Shown here piece by piece: positions 10,701-24,093 of a stretch of DNA of 64,000 nt. The notes below the pieces were generated by a model, which ran no database searches, was not told the DNA's origin, and was given only the letters and a program-made list of their open reading frames with translations. How positions within the stretch are numbered: the first letter of the stretch is position 1; each line of letters begins with the position of its first letter. A program made the translations under genes and the position numbers. The DNA comes from Litoditis marina (Eukaryota > Nematoda > Chromadorea > Rhabditida > Rhabditidae), in NCBI GenBank assembly GCA_964036275.1, contig CAXIWQ010000085.1:44120-108119 (forward strand), given 5' to 3'.

Positions 10701-13700
10701 GCCGTATAAACTTTTTTCTGTAGCTGCAAGGCAAAGAGTCGATAACCGCGTTATATCGTATTTTGTGGCTGTGTGCCACAGAATAGATAGTTGTATTGGG
10801 TTTTTCTAGCTGGGAGCAACATACTTGATAGCCATATAAACTTTTTTCTGTAGCTGCACGGCAAAGAGTCAATAACCGCGTTAATTTGTCTTTTGTGGCT
10901 GTGCGCCACAGAATATAAAGTCGTATTAGGTTTTTGTAGCTGGGAGCAACAGACTTGATAGCCGTATAAACTTTTTTTCTGTAGCTGCAAGGCAAAGAGG
11001 TAATAACCGCGTTAATTTGTCTTTTGTGGCTGTGCGCCACAGAATATAAAGTCGTATTAGGTTTTTGTAGCTGGGAGCAACAGATTTGATAGCCGTATGA
11101 AATGTTCTCTGTAACTGCAAGGCAAAGAGTCAATAACCGCGTTAATTTGTATTTTGTGGCTGTGCGCCACAGAATATAAAGTCGTATTATGTTTTTGTAG
11201 TTGGAAGCAACAGACTTGATAGCCGTATGATTTTTTTTTTGTAGCTGCAAGTCAAAATGTCAATAACCGCGTTAATTCGTCTTTGTGGCTGTGCGCCACA
11301 GAATAGATTGTCGTATCAGGTTTTTGTAGCTGGGAGCAACAGACTTGATAGCCGTATAAACTTTTTCTGTAGCTGCAAGGCAAAGAGGTAATAACCGCGT
11401 TAATTTGTCTTTTGTGGCGGTGCGCCACAGGATATAAAGTCGTATTAGGTTTTTGTAGCCATGAGCAACAGACTTGATAGCCGTATAAACTTTTTTCTGT
11501 AGCTGCAAGGCAAAGAGTCGATAACCGCGTTATATCGTATTTTGTGGCTGTGTGCCACAGAATAGATAGTTGTATTGGTTTTTTTTAGCTGGGAACAACA
11601 TACTTGATAGCCATATAAACTTTTTCCTGTAGCTGCACGGCAAAGAGTCAATAACCGCGTTAATTTGTCTTTTGTGGCTGTGCGCCACAGAATATAAAGT
11701 CGTATTAGGTTTTTGTAGCTGGGAGCAACAGACTTGATAGCCGTATAAACTTTTTTTCTGTAGCTGCAAGGCAAAGAGGTAATAACCGCGTTAATTTGTC
11801 TTTTGTGGCTGTGCGCCACAGAATATAAAGTCGTATTAGGTTTTTGTAGCTGGGAGCAACAGACTTGATAGCCGTATGAACTTTTTTCTGTAGCTGCAAG
11901 GCAAAGAGTCGATACCGCGTTATATCGTATTTTGTGGCTGTGTGCCACAGAATAGATAGTTGTATTGGGTTTTTCTAGCTGGGAGCAACAGACTTGATAG
12001 CCGTATGAACTTTTTTCTGTAGCTGCAAGGCAAAGAGGTAATAACCGCGTTAATTTGTCTTTTGTGGCTGTGCGCCACAGGATATAAAGTCGTATTAGGT
12101 TTTTGTAGCCATGAGCAACAGACTAGATAGCCGTATAAACTTTTTTCTGTAGCTGCAAGGCAAAGAGTCGATAACCGCGTTATATCGTATTTTGTGGCTG
12201 TGTGCCACAGAATAGATAGTTGTATTGGGTTTTTCTAGCTGGGAACAACATACTTGATAGCCATATAAACTTTTTTCTGTAGCTGCACGGCAAAGAGTCA
12301 ATAACCGCGTTAATTTGTCTTTTGTGGCTGTGCGCCACAGAATAGATTGTCGTATCAGGTTTTTGTAGCTGGGAGCAACAGACTTGATAGCCGTATGAAC
12401 TTTTCTCTGTAGCTGCAAGCCAACAAGTCGATAACCGCGATATTTCGTGTTTTGTGGCTGTGCGCCACAGAATAGATTGTCGTATCAGGTTTTTGTAGCT
12501 GGGAGCAACAGATTTGATAGCCGTATGGAATGTTATCTGTCACTGCGAGGCAAAGAGTCAATAACCGCGTTAATTCGTTTTTTTGTGGCTGTGCGCCACA
12601 GAATATAAAGTCGTATTAGGTTTTGTAGCTGGGAGCAACAGACTTGATAGCCGTATGAACTGTTCTCTGTAGCTGCAAGGCAAAGAGTCGATAACCGCGT
12701 TAATTCGTATTTTGTGGCTGTGCGCCACAGAATAGATAGTCGTATTAGGTTTTTTTAGCTGGGAGCAACATACTTGATAGCCGTATAACCTTTTTCCTGT
12801 AGCTGCACGGCAAAGAGTCAATAACCGCGTTAATTTGTCTTTTGTGGCTGTGCGCCACAGAATATAAAGTCGTATTAGGTTTTCGTAGCTGGGAGCAACA
12901 GATTTGATAGCCGTATGAAATGTTCTCTGTAACTGCAAGGCAAAGAGTCAATAACCGCGTTAATTTGTATTTTGTGGCTGTGCGCCACAGAATATAAAGT
13001 CGTATTATGTTTTTGTAGTTGGAAGCAACAGACTTGATAGCCGTATGATTTTTTTTTTGTAGCTGCAAGTCAAAATGTCAATAACCGCGTTAATTCGTCT
13101 TTGTGGCTGTGCGCCACAGAATAGATTGTCGTATTAGGTTTTTGTAGCTGGGAGCAACAGATTTGATAGCCGTATGAAATGTTCTCTGTAACTGCGAGGC
13201 AAAGAGTCAATAACCGCGTTAATTCGTCTTTTGTGGCTGTGCGCCACAGAATATATAGTCGTATTAGGTTTTTGTAGCTGGGAGCAACAGACTTGATAGC
13301 CGTATGAACTTTTCTCGGTAGCTGCAAGCCAACAAGTCGATAACCGCGATAATTTGTATTTTGTGGCTGTGCACCACAAAATAGATTGTCGTATTAGGTT
13401 TTTGTAGCTGGGAGCAACAGATTTGATAGCCGTATGAACTTTATCTGTAGCTGCAAGGCAAAGAGGTAATAACCGCGTTAATTTGTCTTTTGTGGCTGTG
13501 CGCCACAGAATAGATTGTCGTATCAGGTTTTTGTAGCTGGGAGCAACAGGCTTGATAGCCGTATGAACTTTTCTCTGTAGCTGCAAGCCAACAAGTCGAT
13601 AACCGCGATATTTCGTGTTTTGTGGCTGTGCGCCACAGAATAGATTGTCGTATTATGTTTCTGTAGTTGGAAGCAACAGACTTGATAGCCGTATGATTTT

Positions 13701-14810
13701 TTTTGTAGCTGCAAGTCAAAATGTCAATAACCGCGTTAATTCGTCTTTGTGGCTGTGCGCCACAGAATAGATTGTCGTATCAGGTTTTTGTAGCTGGGAG
13801 CAACAGATTTGATAGCCGTATGAAATGTTATCTGTAACTGCGAGGCAAAGAGTCAATAACCGCGTTAATTCGTTTTTTGTGGCTGTGCGCCACAGAATAT
13901 ATAGTCGTATTAGGTTTTTGTAGCTGGGAGCAACAGACGTGATAGCCGTATGAACTGTTCTCTGTAGCTGCAAGGCAAAGGGTCGATAACCGCGTTAATT
14001 CGTATTTTGTGGCTGTGCGCCACAGAATAGATAGTCGTATTAGGTTTTTTTAGCTGGGAGCAACATACTTGATAGCCGTATAACCTTTTTCCTGTAGCTG
14101 CACGGCAAAGAGTCAATAACCGCGTTAATTTGTCTTTTGTGGCTGTGCGCCACAGAATATAAAGTCGTATTAGGTTTTCGTAGCTGGGAGCAACAGACTT
14201 GATAGCCGTATGAATTTTTTTCTGTAGCTGCAAGGCAAAGAGGTAATAACCGCGTTAATTTGTCTTTTGTGGCTGTGCGCCACAGAATAGATTGTCGTAT
14301 CAGGTTTTTGTAGCTGGGAGCAACAGACTTGATAGCCGTATGAACTTTTCTCTGTAGCTGCAAGCCAACAAGTCGATAACCGCGATAATTCGTATTTTGT
14401 GGCTGTGCGCCACAGAATAGATTGTCGTATTAGGTTTTTGTAGCTGGGAGCAACAGATTTGATAGCCGTATGAACTGTTCTCTGTAGCTGCAAGGCAAAG
14501 AGTCGATAACCGCGTTAATTCGTATTTTGTGGCTGTGCGCCACAGAATAGATTGTCGTATTAGGTTTTTGTAGCTGGGAGCAACAGATTTGATTGCCGTA
14601 TGAACTTTTTTCTGTAGCTGCAAGGCAAAGAGTCAATAACCGCGTTAATTTGTCTTTTGTGGCTGTGCGCCACAGAATAGATTGTCGTATCAGGTTTTTG
14701 TAGCTGGGAGCAACAGACTTGATAGCCGTATGAACTTTTTTCTGTAGCTGCAAGGCAAAGAGTCGATAACCGCGTTAATTCGTATTTTGTGGCTGTGCGC
14801 CACAGAATAG
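7770..14810. repeat. Large tandem duplication, about 7 kb, copy 1
   Basis: This block of about 54 monomers is repeated immediately downstream at 14,811-21,566. The offset is 7,014 bp at the left, 6,884 bp in the middle and 6,756 bp at the right. The two steps are single monomers present only in this copy (near 8,840-8,970 and near 12,590-12,720). Rare private markers are shared: CAGACTAGAT at 9,911/16,794 and 12,119/19,004, TTCTCGGTAGC near 13,312/20,068, AAAGGGTCGAT near 13,977/20,733, and CAGACGTGATAG near 13,935/20,692. Only scattered single-base differences separate the copies. Confidence 0.85.
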
Positions 14811-17800
14811 ATTGTCGTATTAGGTTTTTGTAGCTGGGAGCAACAGATTTGATAGCCGTATGAACTGTTCTCTGTAGCTGCAAGGCAAAGAGTCGATAAC
14901 CGCGTTAATTCGTATTTTGTGGCTGTGCGCCACAGAATAGATAGTCGTATCAGGTTTTTGTAGCTGGGAGCAACATACTTGATAGCCGTATAACCTTTTT
15001 CCTGTAGCTGCACGGCAAAGAGTCAATAACCGCGTTAATTTGTCTTTTGTGGCTGTGTGCCACAGAATATAAAGTCGTATTAGGTATTTGTAGCTGGGAG
15101 CAACATACTTGATAGCCGTATAAACTTTTTTCTGTAGCTGCAAGGCAAAGAGGTAATAACCGCGTTAATTTGTCTTTTGTGGCTGTGCGCCACAGAATAG
15201 ATTGTCGTATCAGGTTTTTGTAGCTGGGAGCAACAGACTTGATAGCCGTATGAACTTTTTTCTGTAGCTGCAAGGCAAAGAGGTAATAACCGCGTTAATT
15301 CGTATTTTGTGGCTGTGCGCCACAGGATATAAAGTCGTATTAGGTTTTTGTAGCCATGAGCAACAGACTTGATAGCCGTATAAACTTTTTTCTGTAGCTG
15401 CAAGGCAAAGAGTCGATAACCGCGTTATATCGTATTTTGTGGCTGTGTGCCACAGAATAGATAGTTGTATTGGGTTTTTCTAGCTGGGAGCAACATACTT
15501 GATAGCCATATAAACTTTTTTCTGTAGCTGCACGGCAAAGAGTCAATAACCGCGTTAATTTGTCTTTTGTGGCTGTGCGCCACAGAATATAAAGTCGTAT
15601 TAGGTTTTTGTAGCTGGGAGCAACAGACTTGATAGCCGTATAAACTTTTTTTCTGTAGCTGCAAGGCAAAGAGGTAATAACCGCGTTAATTTGTCTTTTG
15701 TGGCTGTGCGCCACAGAATATAAAGTCGTATTAGGTTTTTGTAGCTGGGAGCAACAGATTTGATAGCCGTATGAAATGTTCTCTGTAACTGCAAGGCAAA
15801 GAGTCAATAACCGCGTTAATTTGTATTTTGTGGCTGTGCGCCACAGAATATAAAGTCGTATTATGTTTTTGTAGTTGGAAGCAACAGACTTGATAGCCGT
15901 ATGATTTTTTTTTGTAGCTGCAAGTCAAAATGTCAATAACCGCGTTAATTCGTCTTTGTGGCTGTGCGCCACAGAATAGATTGTCGTATCAGGTTTTTGT
16001 AGCTGGGAGCAACAGACTTGATAGCCGTATAAACTTTTTTCTGTAGCTGCAAGGCAAAGAGGTAATAACCGCGTTAATTTGTCTTTTGTGGCTGTGCGCC
16101 ACAGGATATAAAGTCGTATTAGGTTTTTGTAGCCATGAGCAACAGACTTGATAGCCGTATAAACTTTTTTCTGTAGCTGCAAGGCAAAGAGTCGATAACC
16201 GCGTTATATCGTATTTTGTGGCTGTGTGCCACAGAATAGATAGTTGTATTGGGTTTTTTTAGCTGGGAACAACATACTTGATAGCCATATAAACTTTTTT
16301 CTGTAGCTGCACGGCAAAGAGTCAATAACCGCGTTAATTTGTCTTTTGTGGCTGTGCGCCACAGAATATAAAGTCGTATTAGGTTTTTGTAGCTGGGAGC
16401 AACAGACTTGATAGCCGTATAAACTTTTTTTCTGTAGCTGCAAGGCAAAGAGGTAATAACCGCGTTAATTTGTCTTTTGTGGCTGTGCGCCACAGAATAT
16501 AAAGTCGTATTAGGTTTTTGTAGCTGGGAGCAACAGACTTGATAGCCGTATGAACTTTTTTCTGTAGCTGCAAGGCAAAGAGTCGATAACCGCGTTATAT
16601 CGTATTTTGTGGCTGTGTGCCACAGAATAGATAGTTGTATTGGGTTTTTCTAGCTGGGAGCAACAGACTTGATAGCCGTATGAACTTTTTTCTGTAGCTG
16701 CAAGGCAAAGAGGTAATAACCGCGTTAATTTGTCTTTTGTGGCTGTGCGCCACAGGATATAAAGTCGTATTAGGTTTTTGTAGCCATGAGCAACAGACTA
16801 GATAGCCGTATAAACTTTTTTCTGTAGCTGCAAGGCAAAGAAGTAATAACCGCGTTATATCGTATTTTGTGGCTGTGTGCCACAGAATAGATAGTTGTAT
16901 TGGGTTTTTCTAGCTGGGAACAACATACTTGATAGCCATATAAACTTTTTTCTGTAGCTGCACGGCAAAGAGTCAATAACCGCGTTAATTTGTCTTTTGT
17001 GGCTGTGCGCCACAGAATAGATTGTCGTATCAGGTTTTTGTAGCTGGGAGCAACAGACTTGATAGCCGTATGAACTTTTCTCTGTAGCTGCAAGCCAACA
17101 AGTCGATAACCGCGATATTTCGTGTTTTGTGGCTGTGCGCCACAGAATAGATTGTCGTATCAGGTTTTTGTAGCTGGGAGCAACATACTTTATAGCCGTA
17201 TAACCTTTTTCCTGTAGCTGCACGGCAAAGAGTCAATAACCGCGTTAATTTGTCTTTTGTGGCTGTGTGCCACAGAATATAAAGTCGTATTAGGTTTTTG
17301 TAGCTGGGAGCAACATACTTGATAGCCGTATGAACTTTTTTCTGTAGCTGCAAGGCAAAGAGGTAATAACCGCGTTAATTTGTCTTTTGTGGCTGTGCGC
17401 CACAGAATAGATTGTCGTATCAGGTTTTTGTAGCTGGGAGCAACAGACTTGATAGCCGTATGAACTTTTCTCTGTAGCTGCAAGCCAACAAGTCGATAAC
17501 CGCGTTAATTCGTATTTTGTGGCTGTGCGCCACAGGATATAAAGTCGTATTAGGTTTTTGTAGCCATGAGCAACAGACTTGATAGCCGTATAAACTTTTT
17601 TCTGTAGCTGCAAGGCAAAGAGTCGATAACCGCGTTATATCGTATTTTGTGGCTGTGTGCCACAGAATAGATAGTTGTATTGGGTTTTTCTAGCTGGGAG
17701 CAACATACTTGATAGCCATATAAACTTTTTTCTGTAGCTGCACGGCAAAGAGTCAATAACCGCGTTAATTTGTCTTTTGTGGCTGTGCGCCACAGAATAT

Positions 17801-20800
17801 AAAGTCGTATTAGGTTTTTGTAGCTGGGAGCAACAGACTTGATAGCCGTATAAACTTTTTTTCTGTAGCTGCAAGGCAAAGAGGTAATAACCGCGTTAAT
17901 TTGTCTTTTGTGGCTGTGCGCCACAGAATATAAAGTCGTATTAGGTTTTTGTAGCTGGGAGCAACAGATTTGATAGCCGTATGAAATGTTCTCTGTAACT
18001 GCAAGGCAAAGAGTCAATAACCGCGTTAATTTGTATTTTGTGGCTGTGCGCCACAGAATATAAAGTCGTATTATGTTTTTGTAGTTGGAAGCAACAGACT
18101 TGATAGCCGTATGATTTTTTTTTGTAGCTGCAAGTCAAAATGTCAATAACCGCGTTAATTCGTCTTTGTGGCTGTGCGCCACAGAATAGATTGTCGTATC
18201 AGGTTTTTGTAGCTGGGAGCAACAGACTTGATAGCCGTATAAACTTTTTTCTGTAGCTGCAAGGCAAAGAGGTAATAACCGCGTTAATTTGTCTTTTGTG
18301 GCTGTGCGCCACAGGATATAAAGTCGTATTAGGTTTTTGTAGCCATGAGCAACAGACTTGATAGCCGTATAAACTTTTTTCTGTAGCTGCAAGGCAAAGA
18401 GTCGATAACCGCGTTATATCGTATTTTGTGGCTGTGTGCCACAGAATAGATAGTTGTATTGGGTTTTTTTAGCTGGGAACAACATACTTGATAGCCATAT
18501 AAACTTTTTCCTGTAGCTGCACGGCAAAGAGTCAATAACCGCGTTAATTTGTCTTTTGTGGCTGTGCGCCACAGAATATAAAGTCGTATTAGGTTTTTGT
18601 AGCTGGGAGCAACAGACTTGATAGCCGTATAAACTTTTTTTCTGTAGCTGCAAGGCAAAGAGGTAATAACCGCGTTAATTTGTCTTTTGTGGCTGTGCGC
18701 CACAGAATATAAAGTCGTATTAGGTTTTTGTAGCTGGGAGCAACAGACTTGATAGCCGTATGAACTTTTTTCTGTAGCTGCAAGGCAAAGAGTCGATAAC
18801 CGCGTTATATCGTATTTTGTGGCTGTGTGCCACAGAATAGATAGTTGTATTGGGTTTTTCTAGCTGGGAGCAACAGACTTGATAGCCGTATGAACTTTTT
18901 TCTGTAGCTGCAAGGCAAAGAGGTAATAACCGCGTTAATTTGTCTTTTGTGGCTGTGCGCCACAGGATATAAAGTCGTATTAGGTTTTTGTAGCCATGAG
19001 CAACAGACTAGATAGCCGTATAAACTTTTTTCTGTAGCTGCAAGGCAAAGAGTCGATAACCGCGTTATATCGTATTTTGTGGCTGTGTGCCACAGAATAG
19101 ATAGTTGTATTGGGTTTTTCTAGCTGGGAACAACATACTTGATAGCCATATAAACTTTTTTCTGTAGCTGCACGGCAAAGAGTCAATAACCGCGTTAATT
19201 TGTCTTTTGTGGCTGTGCGCCACAGAATAGATTGTCGTATCAGGTTTTTGTAGCTGGGAGCAACAGACTTGATAGCCGTATGAACTTTTCTCTGTAGCTG
19301 CAAGCCAACAAGTCGATAACCGCGATATTTCGTGTTTTGTGGCTGTGCGCCACAGAATAGATTGTCGTATCAGGTTTTTGTAGCTGGGAGCAACAGATTT
19401 GATAGCCGTATGAAATGTTATCTGTCACTGCGAGGCAAAGAGTCAATAACCGCGTTAATTCGTTTTTTGTGGCTGTGCGCCACAGAATAGATAGTCGTAT
19501 TAGGTTTTTTTAGCTGGGAGCAACATACTTGATAGCCGTATAACCTTTTTCCTGTAGCTGCACGGCAAAGAGTCAATAACCGCGTTAATTTGTCTTTTGT
19601 GGCTGTGCGCCACAGAATATAAAGTCGTATTAGGTTTTCGTAGCTGGGAGCAACAGATTTGATAGCCGTATGAAATGTTCTCTGTAACTGCAAGGCAAAG
19701 AGTCAATAACCGCGTTAATTTGTATTTTGTGGCTGTGCGCCACAGAATATAAAGTCGTATTATGTTTTTGTAGTTGGAAGCAACAGACTTGATAGCCGTA
19801 TGATTTTTTTTTTGTAGCTGCAAGTCAAAATGTCAATAACCGCGTTAATTCGTCTTTGTGGCTGTGCGCCACAGAATAGATTGTCGTATTAGGTTTTTGT
19901 AGCTGGGAGCAACAGATTTGATAGCCGTATGAAATGTTCTCTGTAACTGCGAGGCAAAGAGTCAATAACCGCGTTAATTCGTCTTTTGTGGCTGTGCGCC
20001 ACAGAATATATAGTCGTATTAGGTTTTTGTAGCTGGGAGCAACAGACTTGATAGCCGTATGAACTTTTCTCGGTAGCTGCAAGCCAACAAGTCGATAACC
20101 GCGATAATTTGTATTTTGTGGCTGTGCACCACAGAATAGATTGTCGTATTAGGTTTTTGTAGCTGGGAGCAACAGATTTGATAGCTGTATGAACTTTATC
20201 TGTAGCTGCAAGGCAAAGAGGTAATAACCGCGTTAATTTGTCTTTTGTGGCTGTGCGCCACAGAATAGATTGTCGTATCAGGTTTTTGTAGCTGGGAGCA
20301 ACAGGCTTGATAGCCGTATGAACTTTTCTCTGTAGCTGCAAGCCAACAAGTCGATAACCGCGATATTTCGTGTTTTGTGGCTGTGCGCCACAGAATAGAT
20401 TGTCGTATTATGTTTCTGTAGTTGGAAGCAACAGACTTGATAGCCGTATGATTTTTTTTTGTAGCTGCAAGTCAAAATGTCAATAACCGCGTTAATTCGT
20501 CTTTGTGGCTGTGCGCCACAGAATAGATTGTCGTATCAGGTTTTTGTAGCTGGGAGCAACAGATTTGATAGCCGTATGAAATGTTATCTGTAACTGCGAG
20601 GCAAAGAGTCAATAACCGCGTTAATTCGTTTTTTGTGGCTGTGCGCCACAGAATATATAGTCGTATTAGGTTTTTGTAGCTGGGAGCAACAGACGTGATA
20701 GCCGTATGAACTGTTCTCTGTAGCTGCAAGGCAAAGGGTCGATAACCGCGTTAATTCGTATTTTGTGGCTGTGCGCCACAGAATAGATAGTCGTATTAGG

Positions 20801-21566
20801 TTTTTTTAGCTGGGAGCAACATACTTGATAGCCGTATAACCTTTTTCCTGTAGCTGCACGGCAAAGAGTCAATAACCGCGTTAATTTGTCTTTTGTGGCT
20901 GTGCGCCACAGAATATAAAGTCGTATTAGGTTTTCGTAGCTGGGAGCAACAGACTTGATAGCCGTATGAATTTTTTTCTGTAGCTGCAAGGCAAAGAGGT
21001 AATAACCGCGTTAATTTGTCTTTTGTGGCTGTGCGCCACAGAATAGATTGTCGTATCAGGTTTTTGTAGCTGGGAGCAACAGACTTGATAGCCGTATGAA
21101 CTTTTCTCTGTAGCTGCAAGCCAACAAGTCGATAACCGCGATAATTCGTATTTTGTGGCTGTGCGCCACAGAATAGATTGTCGTATTAGGTTTTTGTAGC
21201 TGGGAGCAACAGATTTGATAGCCGTATGAACTGTTCTCTGTAGCTGCAAGGCAAAGAGTCGATAACCGCGTTAATTCGTATTTTGTGGCTGTGCGCCACA
21301 GAATAGATTGTCGTATTAGGTTTTTGTAGCTGGGAGCAACAGATTTGATAGCCGTATGAACTTTTTTCTGTAGCTGCAAGGCAAAGAGGTAATAACCGCG
21401 TTAATTTGTCTTTTGTGGCTGTGCGCCACAGAATAGATTGTCGTATCAGGTTTTTGTAGCTGGGAGCAACAGACTTGATAGCCGTATGAACTTTTTTCTG
21501 TAGCTGCAAGGCAAAGAGTCGATAACCGCGTTAATTCGTATTTTGTGGCTGTGCGCCACAGAATAG
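14811..21566. repeat. Large tandem duplication, about 6.75 kb, copy 2
   Basis: This is the second copy of the 7,770-14,810 block and abuts it directly, as expected from unequal exchange or amplification of a whole segment. It is two monomers shorter. Within it, a block starting at about 15,340 repeats at about 17,550 (offset 2,210 bp, 17 monomers), so older, smaller higher-order units are nested inside. Confidence 0.83.
20781..21536. repeat. Six-monomer (780 bp) tandem duplication, copy 1
   Basis: The stretch starting at GAATAGATAG-TCGTATTAGG with T7 (20,781) recurs at 21,561, an offset of exactly 780 bp, which is six monomers. The match includes the TTTTCGTAGC variant and the CAAGCCAACAAG monomer. 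It lies at the right end of the 7 kb copy 2 and is absent as a repeat from copy 1, so it happened after the larger duplication. Confidence 0.8.
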
Positions 21567-22316
21567 ATAGTCGTATTAGGTTTTTTTAGCTGGGAGCAAC
21601 ATACTTGATAGCCGTATAACCTTTTTCCTGTAGCTGCACGGCAAAGAGTCAATAACCGCGTTAATTTGTCTTTTGTGGCTGTGCGCCACAGAATATAAAG
21701 TCGTATTAGGTTTTCGTAGCTGGGAGCAACAGACTTGATAGCCGTATGAATTTTTTTCTGTAGCTGCAAGGCAAAGAGGTAATAACCGCGTTAATTTGTC
21801 TTTTGTGGCTGTGCGCCACAGAATAGATTGTCGTATCAGGTTTTTGTAGCTGGGAGCAACAGACTTGATAGCCGTATGAACTTTTCTCTGTAGCTGCAAG
21901 CCAACAAGTCGATAACCGCGATAATTCGTATTTTGTGGCTGTGCGCCACAGAATAGATTGTCGTATTAGGTTTTTGTAGCTGGGAGCAACAGATTTGATA
22001 GCCGTATGAACTGTTCTCTGTAGCTGCAAGGCAAAGAGTCGATAACCGCGTTAATTCGTATTTTGTGGCTGTGCGCCACAGAATAGATTGTCGTATTAGG
22101 TTTTTGTAGCTGGGAGCAACAGATTTGATAGCCGTATGAACTTTTTTCTGTAGCTGCAAGGCAAAGAGGTAATAACCGCGTTAATTTGTCTTTTGTGGCT
22201 GTGCGCCACAGAATAGATTGTCGTATCAGGTTTTTGTAGCTGGGAGCAACAGACTTGATAGCCGTATGAATTTTTTTCTGTAGCTGCAAGGCAAAGAGTC
22301 GATAACCGCGTTAATT
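21561..22316. repeat. Six-monomer (780 bp) tandem duplication, copy 2
   Basis: This is the second copy of the 20,781-21,536 unit. The match ends near 22,317, where TTAATTTGAATTTTG replaces TTAATTCGTATTTTG. Confidence 0.8.
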
Positions 22317-24080
22317 TGAATTTTGTGGCTGTGCGCCACAGAATAGATTGTCGTATCAGGTTTTTGTAGCTGGGAACAACATACTTGATAGCCGTATCAA
22401 CTTTTTTCTGTAGCTGCAAAGCAAACAGTCGATAACCGCGTTAATTCGTATTTTGTGGCTGTGCGCCACAGAATAGATTGTCGTATTATGTTTTTGTAGT
22501 TGGAAGCAACAGACTTGATAGCCGTATGATTTTTTTTTGTAGCTGCAAGTCAAAATGTCAATAACCGCGTTAATTCGTCTTTGTGGCTGTGCGCCACAGA
22601 ATAGATTGTCGTATCAGGTTTTTGTAGCTGGGAGCAACAGACTTGATAGCCGTATGAACTTTTCTCTGTAGCTGCAAGCCAACAAGTCGATAACCGCGAT
22701 ATTTCGTGTTTTGTGGCTGTGCGCCACAGAATAAATTGTCGTATTATGTTTTTGTAGTTGGAAGCAACAGACTTGATAGCCGTATGATTTTTTTTTGTAG
22801 CTGCAAGTCAAAATGTCAATAACCGCGTTAATTCGTCTTTGTGGCTGTGCGCCACAGAATAGATTGTCGTATTAGGTTTTTGTAGCTGGGAGCAACAGAC
22901 TTGATAGCCGTATGAACTGTTCTCTGTAGCTGCAAGGCAAAGAGTCGATAACCGCGTTAATTCGTATTTTGTGGCTGTGCGCCACAGAATAGATAGTCGT
23001 ATTAGGTTTTTGTAGCTGGGAGCAACATACTTGATAGCCGTATAACCTTTTTCCTGTAGCTGCACGGCAAAGAGTCAATAACCGCGTTAATTTGTATTTT
23101 GTGGCTGTGCGCCACAGAATATAAAGTCGTATTAGGTTTTTGTAGCTGGGAGCAACAGACTTGATAGCCGTATGAAATGTTATCTGTAACTGCGAGGCAA
23201 AGAGTCAATAACCGCGTTAATTCGTCTTTTGTGGCTGTGCGCCACAGAATATATAGTCGTATTAGGTTTTTGTAGCTGGGAGCAACAGACTTGATAGCCG
23301 TATGAACTGTTCTCTGTAGCTGCAAGGCAAAGAGTCGATAACCGCGTTAATTCGTATTTTGTGGCTGTGCGCCACAGAATAGATAGTCGTATTAGGTTTT
23401 TGTAGCTGGGAGCAACATACTTGATAGCCGTATAACCTTTTTCCTGTAGCTGCACGGCAAAGAGTCAATAACCGCGTTAATTTGTATTTTGTGGCTGTGC
23501 GCCACAGAATATAAAGTCGTACTATGTTTTTGTAGTTGGGAGCAACAGACTTGATAGCCGTATGATTTTTTTTTGTAGCTGCAAGTCAAAATGTCGATAA
23601 CCGCGTTAATCCGTTTTTGTGGCTGTGCGCCACAGAATAGATTGTCGTATTAGGTTTTTGTAGCTGGGAGCAACCGACTTGATAGCCATATTAACTTTTT
23701 TCTGTAGCTGCAAAACAAACAGTCGATAACCGCGTTAATTCGTATTTTGTGGCTGTGTGCCACAGAATAGATAGTTGTATTGGGTTTTTCTTGCTATGAG
23801 CAACATACTTGATAGCCATATAAACTTTTTTCTGTAGCTGCAAGCCAAAGAGTCGATAACCGCGATAATTCGTATTTTGTGGCTGTGCGCCACAGAATAG
23901 ATTGTCGTATTAGGTTTTTGTAGCTGGGAGCAACAGATTTGATAGCCGTATGAACTGTTCTCTGTAGCTGCAAGGCAAAGAGTCAATAACCGCGTTAATT
24001 CGTCTTTTGTGGCTGTGCGCCACAGAATATATAGTCGTATTAGGTTTTTGTAGCTGGGAGCAACAGACTTGATAGCCATA
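22280..24080. repeat. 1.8 kb tandem duplication, copy 1
   Basis: It matches about 24,094-26,025 with offset 1,814 bp at the left and 1,945 bp at the right. Shared rare markers are TTAATTTGAATTTTG, GCCGTATCAAC at 22,391/24,205, GAATAAATTG, and the TACTATG monomer with a long T-run. Confidence 0.8.
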
Positions 24081-24093
24081 TAAACTTTTTTCT

